Source: Climacteris rufus (lineage: Eukaryota > Chordata > Aves > Passeriformes > Climacteridae). From it: a DNA stretch of 64,000 nt. Location: contig VZRZ01001244.1 of assembly GCA_013398175.1 (NCBI GenBank), positions 1,968,428 to 2,032,427 on the forward strand. Reading direction: 5' to 3'. Both the position numbers and the translations under genes were made by a program. The notes under the pieces were generated by a model. It was not told the origin of the DNA. It made no database searches and saw only the letters and a list, made by a program, of their open reading frames with translations. Positions 1 to 10,815 of the stretch are shown here, one piece after another; within the stretch, counting starts at the first letter, position 1, and each line of letters opens with the position of its first letter.

Positions 1-1139
1 ACAGGGAGGAGACAGAAAAGATTTACAAACTTGCTGGATATTCAAAATAAGCTTTGATTCCAAGTTGCCAAGTTCACATCCCAAAAAATGTCCAGGTTTG
101 AGTCTTCTGACTTGTAGTGTGAAGAAAGAATGAATTGGGATCTGTATGAACAGAAATGATTTTGGTGTAGGGTCTATCTGTTGCCCTGCTGGACTATAAG
201 TGGCAATTACTTTTCTGTGATCCATCTTTCAGTGCCCTACTGACAACTGAAAGCGTGCACAAGTAGTGAAGTTTATTGCAAGTACAAATGAGCAACTGCA
301 GAGAGATTATTCATTGCACCCTGCCACAGCTCAAACACAGAATTAATTCGGTGCAGATGCTTAACAAATGTTTTGAATTTTGTTGCAGAAGATCATGCTG
401 GCGACTGCTGACACAGGTAATAACCACTGCCTCTGTGGGATTGAACATTGCTTGAACAAAAGGCTAAATTCAGACTGATGGGTTCTTGCCATTTTGGGTC
501 CAGTTCATTAGCGAGGTAGCTAGGCAAGGGGATCCCAAATGCCTGAGGCTGTGCCACAGTCACTTTGCTTGTATCCCCTAGCTATCAAAACTTGAAAGAG
601 AAAAAGACCATGGCTTTTGTTCAGCGTTATTTGCAGTGCTATTTATCCTAGAGAGCTTCTCTAGTATTGTCATGCTGGCTTGAGATCTCCATCAAAACAT
701 ATTGTAATTTATTATCATAATGTTCACAGGCTTTGAAATGCTCAAGGGATTTGTAAAGATAATATATTGATATGAAAGGTTCTTTCAATTCTAGTTTCCA
801 AAAGATTCAGGTATAGCTGGCTATATGTTATAAAAACAGTAGAAGAACATTATATAGTTGCCAAAAGATTTATAGACTTTTGGAAACAAATGTTTTCCTT
901 ATATCTAAACCTCATCAAATTAGCCTGAAAAACTAATTTTAAAATAATATCACAGTGATAATTCCTATTGAACAACGCATATCAGAGTGAGAGAGATAGA
1001 AACTGGGAAAACAACTGGGGAGGAATCAGACTAGAAAACTTTCTCAGCATCTTCTAGATTAGACAAGTTCATTCTATAACATTCGAGGCAGAGCTGTGGT
1101 GAGAAAGAGGAAAATGGAGAAATTGTAGCTATGACAAAT
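1..1139. other. Unique non-coding sequence
   Basis: AT-rich, CpG-poor sequence with no credible coding frame, RNA gene or recognised repeat. It runs up to the LTR-like block that begins near 1140. Confidence 0.6.
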
Positions 1140-1880
1140 GTTCTCCTGACAGAGCCGGGATTTTAGTTGGCACAACCAAACCTGTTTCATTGCACAGATG
1201 GGGACCATGGAAAGCACCGCTCATGCTAGCAGAAGAAATTGCCTTCATGGTATGTCTCCCCTTTGTGTAGTGGCCTATTGTAAGAGACGGTCCGAAAATC
1301 CCTCATCTGCCTCACGATCATCGACAGAGACTGAAACCCTAAAAGAGGACTTTGCACAAGAATCCTGGCCTGGCTAAGGTGGGATGTTTGCCAAGTGTTC
1401 CCTGCAAGGTGCGCCTGCAGGAACAGGTTCTGCCTAGGTGGGAGGACTGCACTGAAGCGAAAAGGCCTGAACACTCCCTCCTGATCCCAGCCAACGGGCC
1501 TCACCAACAATAGTGGCAGATTTCCTCACCTCCTGTCCAGTTGCCCCCTGCTTTCAAAAAGATTATAAAACGCCTTTCTGAATTTACCCTATTGAGATCA
1601 CCCCATGGACAGCGGCGAGCCTATTGGCAAGAGGACCACGAGGGCTTTGCCTCATCTGTTGGTAGCTATTCCTCTCTCCCTCTCTCTCTCTCTCTCTCTT
1701 CCTCTACTTTGTTTCTTTATCTCTTTTTCTCTCTCTCCTCTATCACATAATTGTGTTGTTGGCACTCAAGAAAGGTGCACTGTTTGATTAAAGCTGAAAT
1801 CCCCTTTGTGCCTTTTACATTTTGAGATGGTTAAACGAACCATCATGACCCCCGCTTGTATTAGCGGATTGTGACACCTC
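1140..1880 (+). mobile_element. Probable solo LTR of an endogenous retrovirus
   Basis: The block has LTR architecture in the right order. A GC-richer U3-like part is followed by a TATA box (TATAAAA, 1564-1570), a long pyrimidine tract (1671-1741), a polyadenylation signal (ATTAAA, 1787-1792) and a GT-rich stretch just after it. CpG density is above that of the surroundings, as expected for a relatively young insertion. No primer-binding site, gag/pol/env reading frame or second LTR lies nearby, so a solo LTR is the simplest reading. I could not fix the TG...CA ends or find a clear target-site duplication, so the boundaries are approximate. An ordinary promoter plus poly(A) site is a less likely alternative. 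Confidence 0.5.
1671..1741 (+). repeat. (TC)n-rich pyrimidine tract
   Basis: A nearly uninterrupted C/T run with a pure TC dinucleotide core around 1680-1698. It lies between the TATA box and the poly(A) signal of the LTR-like block. Confidence 0.85.
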
Positions 1881-1889
1881 TCAGATACG

Positions 1890-4510
1890 CTGTGCCTTGG
1901 GTTGCATCAGATGGAGGAAACACAGCTTACAAAGCCTTTACTGCATTAGTGTAAATACGTGCAACATGCAAACTGGGAAAGCAAAGTAATGGGAGAAACA
2001 AAATAGTTACAAATTTTAAGGGATATGAACACTGAAAGCAGCTAACTGAAAGCTCACAGGAGATAATACAGTCATGAGAAAAGAAAGAATAAGTGAATTA
2101 AATGGAAATATCGGGATAAAAAAGAAAATATTTCAAAAGAAACCTGCAGACACAGATAAATGTATCAAAAGGACACTTACTGTTTCTCATTAGAAATATG
2201 TTCTGGACTACAACTGTGAGCTAGGGCTCTATCTAGGGCGTTGAAAATTCTGTGGGATGGAGAGACATATTGATTTCTTGTGGAAATACTACCTAATAGT
2301 TATCCTGACTTGATTCAAAACAAATCATCCAAGCCTAGAGACTGCTCATCACTGGAAGTTTTAAGTGGCCACACATGTACTCATCTGATGGGATGTCATA
2401 AGTGTGCCCCATGCTTCTGTAGGATGCATGGCCAAGAGTAATCCTTAGTATCATAGCAAACAAACTTCTACTACGATTGCTATGGTGATCTGGCATTCTA
2501 ATAGCAACTGAAGGAGTGACTGGCTCAGGACCCATTCCTAGGAACACAAATATGTAAATACCTGTCATGATAGGTTATTTTCCCCCACCATTTTATCAAC
2601 CTCTGGAGACCAAAATCCTGAAAGTGCTGTTGGTCAAACTGGGAGACAAGGGGGCTAATGGCCTTAAGCCATGGTAGCTGGTGGGATCCAAATGAGCATA
2701 TGATGATGGTATGGTGATGGTTTCCAGCTCTGTGAAGGGAAAATCCTGCTGATTTGAAAGTTCTCCTTGATGAACAACACATGTCCATACTGAACTTTCT
2801 CTTCTATTTATTTTAAATTTCCTACGAAAGTAATTTTTATGTGAAGGGATAAGGAAACTACGTGCTTAAAAAGAAAATCAAACTGCAGTGCTTAGAAGTA
2901 TGTTTATTCAATTCTGAAGTTCACTGTTGAAATAGGGGTTGACAGACATTAGCCATATTTTATCACTGCTCTCTTGAATGCCAGGACTCGGAATGCTCAG
3001 AAGAAGCTGATGCCAACAGTAATCTGAGCCATCAGCCCTCAGCTGAACATGTACTGGGAAGATTTATTCTTGCTTTTCTTTCATTGTGCTTATTTCAGAC
3101 TTCCCACAGCAGGTCTTAATGAAAAATATTCCGCATTTCAGTGAGAGTTCCAAGTAACTGACGGATGGAACAAAGTGCACCAAGAACTTGATTAAGGAAG
3201 AGGACACCTGAGATAGGATTTTGGAGAAATGTAAGCAATTATGTCTGATATTGTGACCCCTCAAGACCTTCTGTCAGCCTAAGCTGGACATGTTTACAGT
3301 GTGTTGGCTACCTAATCTTTGACTTTCTAAGCAGCCAAAGTTTGACTTCTTCCCTATCCAGAACAACTTTCTTTGTGCTAATAGTAATCATGTAGCAACC
3401 ATTCCATGCCTAAAACCTAACAGGATGCCAAACTTGAGCAGCCTTCTTCTGTCTGCCTTGCTTGAAGGTGTGGCTGCAGTAGATGATGGGAAAAGGACAC
3501 ACCTGCTGCAGGAGGGACTCATTCACAACGTGCAGGAGCAATGGCCTTTGTCCTCAGTCTGCCACCATGTCTCTTTAGTGAAGCAGTCCAGTCCATGAGT
3601 GGCTCTCTCATTAAAAGCTTGTGAGATATTTTGTCTGATGAGGGTGAGAATTGCAAGGGAAACCTATTTCAGGACAGGAGAAAGCTTCTCCTCTGCTACT
3701 GAGACTGTCCCCTTGCCTAGAAATAATTTGACACTCAGTATGTGGGCTGTAGAATGCTCTTTAATTTCACCAGATGAGGATTAGCTAAACAGCCTACTAG
3801 CTCATGGCTTGTACAGTGCAGTTCATGGTAAGGAAAATATCCAGGACTGGTTCTTAATAGAAGGGATTTTTCAGTTTTATGTCTCTTCATGACCTGTCCC
3901 TGCCATCTTCACATGAACACAAACACACACACACAGTCATTTGATTAATACTCTTGATTAATACTTTGGTTAAAATCTTGAGAAAAATAGAAAGGCTAAA
4001 AGATTGACTCCAGGTCAATGCTATGTTCAGCTTTAGAGTCTGTTCTTGTCACATAATGTTCTGCTTCTGAAAAAGGAATAGACACAACCCACCTGACTGA
4101 TTAATGGGATACAGTTACACATAATGTTTTTATAAATGTGTACAGTGAACTAGTCACAAACAGCATATAATATGCAAACAAGTTTTTGTTAAAGGAATTT
4201 GCAAATAACTTCCCCTAAAGTATATGAAAAAAATTATTTCATCACTTCTTTAAGATTTATAGGCAGCAAATGCACGTAAAATTCATTGAAATAGTGTTTT
4301 ATTGCAATTACTTAATTTACTTTCAAATATATTTGTATGTGTATGCAGAGAGCATGTGGGATTTTATGATGGAGGGAGAAATAATTAAATGAGTTTTTCT
4401 TGTTTCTATACAAAGAAAACCCCTGTGCAAGCTTTGGAAGCATGGAAGAAAGAGAAAAAAAGAGCAGAATTTTTATGTTTTACAGAAGTGCCTTGATGTA
4501 TCAGTCTTGA
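1890..4510. other. Unique non-coding sequence
   Basis: No supported gene. All open frames are short and lack recognisable domains. A short (AC)n run lies at about 3923-3935. The rest is AT-rich sequence without an identified repeat. Confidence 0.55.
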
Positions 4511-4571
4511 TTTACTGCACCTCATAAGAACTCAGAGGGAAGGTTAGAGATATTCTTTTCCCAACGGGGAG

Positions 4572-4666
4572 TGCCGAATGGGATTGCTGTGGAGTATTGC
4601 TTCAGCACTATGCAGAAGAGTGATGTTCACCACAACCGTTTGAGAGATGCTGCTTCTGCTCAAGAG
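4572..4666 (+). other. Weak candidate exon (unconfirmed)
   Basis: A 95-bp interval bounded by an AG (4570-4571), which follows a short pyrimidine stretch, and a good donor, GAG|GTAAAG (GT at 4667). One frame is open across it and ends in phase at the donor. It would give 31 complete codons including PNGIAVEYCFSTMQ, and the frame stays open from about 4511 to 4738. CpG dinucleotides (three in about 120 bp) are denser than in the surroundings. I do not recognise the peptide. A chance open frame is quite possible, because the acceptor is weak and no partner exon is seen. Confidence 0.15.
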
Positions 4667-5025
4667 GTAAAGCTACATGCTTCTCCACTTCTCTGGGAAT
4701 CTTTCTACTCTGGAACATTAGCTTTGATTCAGATTTTATGAAAATCTGTTTAATAGCAGTGCAGAGAATGAGTTGCAAGAGCCATTTATAACAGCCAAGA
4801 TAATTCAGTCATGACCTCTCCATGTTCCCATAAAACTGTTTTTCCCTCAGCATCAGGAGATGAGTCAGCAGTAGTGATAACAAGAGTTAGAGAAATACTG
4901 GAAAAAACAAGTGTCCCAAGTTCTTTGGCAGTGAAAAATTAAGCTTCAAAGTGATTTCTTCATGGAACATTTTTTCTCTCTCCAGGACACCAAATTGACT
5001 GACTATATTAAAGAAAGAAGAAAAA

Positions 5026-5030
<5 letters not shown>

Positions 5031-5079
<49 letters not shown>
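5031..5079 (+). repeat. (AG)n microsatellite
   Basis: About 24 perfect AG units preceded by a purine-rich lead-in from about 5012. It is long and pure enough to be polymorphic. Confidence 0.97.
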
Positions 5080-5082
<3 letters not shown>

Positions 5083-6104
5083 CAGGATTTGGACAGTATT
5101 TCTCAGTGTCTGCCAATACCTAACATGCTTTTGGAAAAGTTGCGTAACACAACCTACCAAGAGAGCCCTGTCTGAATAGAATTTAGTAATCCTTTCTGTT
5201 TGGTGCTATGTTTGTGGTTTTGCAGAACTGACCCACAGGGCCTCATTTTTTGAGTGGTATAACAGGCTGTATTGTTTCTTAAGCTTATAGGGATCAGGAA
5301 GTTGTCCTCTGAATGCATGCTTGACTAGAATTTGCCATCAGTTTACCATCAGCTTGATTATTCTTTCTGTAGGACACTTTGAGTGATGGAAAAACTTGAA
5401 TGTTCTCTTTTGTGAAGGAGAGTCTGCCTCTAGTGATTGAACATACAGGTAGTAGTGTCAGGGAACTCGCAATATGAAGTGTTATGTTTGAAATAATTTA
5501 AACAAGGACTGTTGCAAAGGTTTTTTTATGGTTTTCAGTATTTTTGATGTAATTTCTTCAGATATTTTAATCTACTCTGCATGGCAAATTAAAAGCAGAT
5601 CTGCATAAAATTTTCACTACAGTTAAGTGTCAACAATTTAAATTTTCAAATGAAGGAATATAACTTCTAATGCTTAGCTGCTTTTGTTTTCAGGGCCTTT
5701 GGGTAATGACTGTGAAGAAAAAGGCAGGAAAAATTGTTGTAAAATAATTTTTTGGCCTTTCTTCATGACAATGAGAGACAAAATTGAAGTGGTATATTCC
5801 TATATGTGGGGAAACTTGTGTCCATGGACCTCTCCAAGGCTGACAACAGCACTGAAAACAGCCGCCCAAGTCTGAAGCAGGCAATCTGCCTTCTGAATAA
5901 CAGTCAGCATGGGATGGAACATCATCTCTTTCCTGAGGTTTGGGACCTACCTGCCATCCAAAGCCCCTTTACAGTTTCACTCAAGTGACCAACCCACCAA
6001 AGTCCCCTTGCACAGACGTAGGTTGTGCGTGGTCATGCCACACCTCTGACAAAAATCTTGTCAGGTCAGGTCTTTTGTTGGCTGAGCCACGCATGTTTGA
6101 TGCT
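5080..6104. other. Unique non-coding sequence before a CR1 copy
   Basis: No supported gene. Short overlapping frames around 5684-6000 lie on both strands and show no domain. The part from about 5820 onward is somewhat GC-richer and may be a more decayed 5' extension of the following CR1 copy, but I cannot match it. Confidence 0.5.
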
Positions 6105-6529
6105 GGAAGGCTGGGCATCCAGTTGCTTTGGAGCAGGTTCAGCAAAGGGTGACAAAGATGATTACAGTACAGGAACATCTCACTTACAAAGAAAGGCTGA
6201 AGGAGCTGGGCCTCTTCAGCCTCGAGAAGAAATGACTGAGAAGGGATGTTGTCAATGTCTATGAGTATCTGAAGGAAGGGTGCCAAGAGGATGGAGCCAG
6301 GCTCTGCTCAGTGGTGATAAGCAATAGAGCAAGAGGCAACGGGCAGAAACTGATGCATAGGAAGTTCTACCTGAACATGACCAAGAACTTCTTTACTGTG
6401 CAGGTGACTGAGCACTGGAACAGTTTGCCCAGAGAGGATGTGGACTCTCCCTCACTGGAGATGACCCAACCTCAAGCCATGACCTCACCTGGATGCCTTC
6501 CAACCTGACCCATTCTGTGTTTCTGTAAT
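6105..6529 (+). mobile_element. CR1 LINE 3' fragment, plus strand
   Basis: Matches the 3' part of avian CR1 in order: the 'aggctgaaggagctgggcc' and 'ttcagcct' block (about 6195-6222), the 'ccaagaggatggagccaggc' block (6283-6302), the 'tgagcactggaacag' block near 6410, and a tail of degenerate ATTCTGTG-like units (about 6511-6528). It is clearly diverged, with indels, and is 5'-truncated, as most CR1 copies are. It carries no intact reading frame. A 65-codon frame inside it (6311-6508) is translated repeat. Confidence 0.9.
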
Positions 6530-9500
6530 CTATCCTCCCACATCCCTCTGGTGCAGCGTTTGCCTGTGCTGGTCCTCTGTGTAGTTGGGACAAAGGAAGC
6601 TGTGTGGCACCTATTTACAGAAATGTCAACATCCAGGGGACTTTCTTGGGATAAAGAAATTAAAGAAGGAGCTCCGGGCATTCTTGAAGCAGCTGAACTG
6701 GGGAGCTGAGACTGCCTCTGAAGGTGAAAAATTGAGTATTTTTAACAGACTGCAGAACATATTTGTTGCCGTAATTTTAAGATGTTGTTTATTGTAGTAA
6801 TGAGTCTAAAAGAAGATGTTTCATGAGATGTCCCCTGAGAACTTTGCCCTCAATATTTGCTACTTGAAACTAGTAAGTGAAAAAAACAAGTGACCATTGC
6901 TATCTTGTTTTATTGTTCTGTCTGACACTAGCCTGTGCATAATGCTTGAGAATCTGACTGTACACCAACAAAATCTTTGCCTTGATCCACTCTCCTTGTA
7001 GTCATGAGGATGTCAGGGGGGATTTGGATGAAACATGCTGAGAGGACTATAACATTCCAGCTTTTTTCAACCTAGAGCTGTGAGAAATATTCACCACAAA
7101 ATCTGAAACTTTTCAAGGGAACTTGGGCTGAATATCAAATGCAGGGAGAGATTTACCATTGGGTGGGATTCATGTAAAACTCTACTTTTGACATACTTTT
7201 GACCTGAAACCTGACAACGTTCAGATATTTTGACTGAAGTTACTTTGAGGCTACAAAGTCAAAAGTTAAAGAAAAACCCAGAAACTGCAAAGGTGGCTTG
7301 AAGGGCTCACACTTAACCCAAATCTGTTTCAGATTTCATGCTGGATTGAGCTAGACGCTGCTTAATATTTCTGCTTCCACGTAAACAACAGGCATATTAT
7401 TAAAGCATTGCAACCTCTTGCAAGCATGAACACGGACTAGCATATTTTTTGATTATTTGAAAATAATAAAATCCGTTTTTTATTCTCAGGAAAAAAGTCA
7501 TGAACTATGAGGATAGGAGTGTGACTGGTGATTTTCCCAAATATTTGCTCAAGGGCATGGTTTAGAATCCCAGGTGAGATGGAGCTGTGCTGGATATTTA
7601 ATCTGAGTTGCTAATTGCTTGGTGTTGCTGTAGCACTGCCCAGTAATATCAACCTTTGATGATGAGCAGCAACTTGGAAATAATCTTGTGCAGTGTATTT
7701 GTGTTGTCCCCTATTTTAAAAGTGTGTTGTTTTTCCTCATCTCGTATTGCGTTAGGAATGACTACAAAAGATGAACACTCAGCAGCAAGTAGGAATAACA
7801 GCAGGATTTGCTTAGTTATTTTGCCCACGCTGAATTTAGTGGAAAACCACTATCAGATGAAGAAGAGGCTGTGCTGCATTTGCAGATGAGAATATTCTTT
7901 GAGGAAAAAGCTTTTCTCCATAAAAGCATTACTGCAGAGGATCAGACAAAGTTTTCCAGCTCTCTGAATAGTCCAAGTTCTGAGAACTGTAGTTCCAACA
8001 GACTGTAAGAAAGAAGTCAATCATGCACATGTATGTGAATTTCCTCACATGGATAAAAGCACAATAAAAGCAAAGGAACTTTGACTAGCTGAATCCTAAC
8101 TTTTTTTCAGCAAGGAATTTTCTGTCTGGAGACAAATAACATCTTATTCTCTCCCCTGCTGCCTCTTGCTGCTTAAATTGCCTCCCTAATTGGAAGCTGC
8201 AGTATAGATGTGCAAAGAAGGATATTCTTTGAGCATACCTCAAGGGTGAGCTGTCTAACCAAGGAAACAATTTCATCCTCTCTGTTGTGAAAAGAGCCTG
8301 GCACAACAGAACACCTATTTCATTGCTCAGCAGGGCAAAATACAGTGAGGAGAAAAGACTCTGACAGCTGAAACTGAAATACATTAATATCCATATTTTC
8401 TGTGTGCAGCATTTTGTAGTCTAGTACAGAATTATTTGCCTTTATATTGGATAGCTGAAATTCCAGCATTCTGCTTTTGTCACTGCTTCAGATAAAACCA
8501 TAATTGAATCACTGAAGAAAGAAGACATAAAATTCCAGACTAGATTCTTTGCTTTCTGCAGAGTGGGCTATGTTTTCAAATGGTTTCCATCATACACCTT
8601 GCATTTGGGACTCACAGGTGCACAAACGGAATTATCAGCTTTCAAAGGCAAGGCCGGCAGTTTTAGCAGTGCTCTGTGCAGGAGAACAGGGTGGTCTGTC
8701 CAAAAACCTACCCATCCGGGTGTAGGCTGCACCTTCAGCATAAGTGGTTGTGTTAAATCCTGAATGTCATGGTGCTCCCAGAAGAGTATGTCTAAACAAA
8801 GAAATTGTTAAGTCTGTCTCACTGCCAGGAATGCCACATTATTATCAAAAATGGGACACTGCTTCAGTAAGTATGATGGTCTTCATTCAGCAGACTTTAA
8901 TACTAGAAATATCCCAGCTAAAGCCAGTGGAGGCATTCGGGTGTTTAAAATTAAGCATATGCATAGGTATTATGCAGTATTTTGGAAAGATAGAAGTATA
9001 ACTGAACAAGTTGCAGATGCTCTGTTTTCTTGCTGACATGGTTTGTAAGTTGAGAGCAATATTTGTCATCAAAGGCAAACAAATGGAGGATGACTCAGTC
9101 TCACCCTTGCTCAGAGAGGAAGAATCCAAAGGGAATTGGATTTCCCAGTTTAGGGAATCCACACAAAATGAAGGAAACTCACATTTTTTCTGAAACTGTG
9201 AAATGCAATCTTACTAAAAACAGTTTTTCTGCAGATGTTAATATTTAAGTCTGAGTTTTCTAGGTCAAACACGGCTGAATTCTCTCTCACAGAGAAAAGC
9301 TGAAGGAAAGGCTTGATATTGCAGTGAACTTCTGCTCCTTAAGGAAACACACAATTATTCTAATATCACATCTGTTCCTTCTCAGATCAATGGAAAATAA
9401 ACTTCAGATACCAGCAGCACCTCAAACACAACTTTCTGTTACTTAAGCCAAGAGCAAAAGATAGAACCCTTGTAAAGTCAATGAAATCAGTGCAGATAAC

Positions 9501-9800
9501 TTTTTTGCTGGCCCCACCTCCTCCTATCAAAACTACTGATGTAATAATGACAGCTTATTTTTTTTTTTACGTTCTTGGTGTCTTAGTTTTTTCTACAGAT
9601 AGTGAAATATGTGGAAAAACAGTATAGTGAGCAAAATTAATAAAGAAAATTGGAAGATCACATTAAATGGTCATCCCAGTGAATAAATGCAAGTTGAAAG
9701 GTCCAGGTACTGAGCTCATCAGTGTCTCAGAAATATCCTTCATTATTTTTTATTAACTCACCTTCCCTAGTTAAAAGCCTGTTCATTTTGTTGAGGAAAT
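6530..9800. other. Unique non-coding sequence
   Basis: AT-rich sequence with many short frames (up to 99 codons at 8085-8384, minus strand), none with a recognisable domain or splice context. No repeat family identified. Confidence 0.55.
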
Positions 9801-9809
9801 GAATGAATG

Positions 9810-10010
9810 AAGCTTGATGGATGGTGACACATTAGCCATAAAGGACTTAATATGTAGCAAAGGGCCATTAATCTGGCATAGTTTGAACTTCACTTTCAGC
9901 ACGGTGAGTAGGAGAAATTAGTTGCAATTAATATCAAAGATCTTTTGATCATAGTCAAATAGTGATTAGAAGGTGAATAGCTCTGAATAGCTCATGATAC
10001 TGGAACACCA
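9810..10010. promoter_or_regulatory. Possible conserved non-coding element
   Basis: A compact block rich in homeodomain-type ATTA/TAAT cores (for example CATTAATC near 9867 and AATTAGTTGCAATTAAT near 9917) and a repeated AATAGCTC (about 9976 and 9986). This is inference from texture only. I have no alignment to show conservation. Confidence 0.2.
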
Positions 10011-10588
10011 CCTTTCCTAAGACATGTCAGTACCGAGCCTCTCTTGTGTTATTCATAGAGTTTCCCTGAGCAGAGAAAGAAGCATTGGTGCTAGTTTTCA
10101 GTACAAGATTTGCCATGGGGTATCCCCAGGAGAGAACAACAGCGGGATTGAGGAACCAAATACTGAAGGGATTAGGAAAAATGTGGGGTTGAACTTCTGG
10201 CCAGCAAGGGAAAGCGAAGGAGGGCAATACTTTCAAAGAAAACTTTTGAGTCACATTTTCTGGACTGCACAGCTGCACATAGTTGGTGGAAGGATGGGAT
10301 TTAGCTGCAGAAAACTTCAGTGTGAAACAAGTGTGGATCAGGGGGCTGGCAAGGTAAATACTGTGCCCACTTCAGTCATGTAAACCCTCATTGTGGCCTC
10401 CTATTTTCAGTACAAATGTTGGGTCAGAGACATTTGTCATAAGCACCATATAGGGGTATTCAAAAGAAGGTTAAGCAGTGCAATATTCAAGCAGAATCTA
10501 AGCAAAACATGCTTCAGTTAAATAACGTATTTGAAATATATTGGACCCTTATTTGTGATTTTCCTCTGAGCAGTATTAGTGCAATAAC
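10011..10588. other. Non-coding sequence with a 119-codon open frame
   Basis: A plus-strand frame at 10024-10383 encodes 119 codons without a recognised domain, and an 83-codon frame overlaps it on the other strand. A donor-like AAG|GTAAAT lies near 10350, but no convincing acceptor is paired with it. I treat the frame as chance. Confidence 0.45.
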
Positions 10589-10589
10589 A

Positions 10590-10815
10590 AAACAGATGAG
10601 GCTGAATGCTTGATTTAAAAAGGCTGGGCCTTCAAGGGCTGATTTAGTGTCCAGCGAGGCTCTGCAGGCTGGTCTTCCCAGGCACAGCGGCTCCCAGGTT
10701 TGGAATGCCGAGGCAAGAGCCTTGGAGCGCAAAGCAGTCCAACTGCGGCTGAACATAAGGTCACAACCAGGAACATATGAGATGAATAAATCTTTATTGG
10801 GCAGGACTGCAAAAC
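10590..10815. other. GC-richer block followed by AATAAA/TTTATT palindromic signal
   Basis: About 130 bp of locally GC-rich sequence with several CpGs (10640-10750) is followed by AATAAATCTTTATT at about 10785-10798, which offers a poly(A) signal on either strand. It could be a decayed LTR or retroposon end. I recognise no family. Confidence 0.3.
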
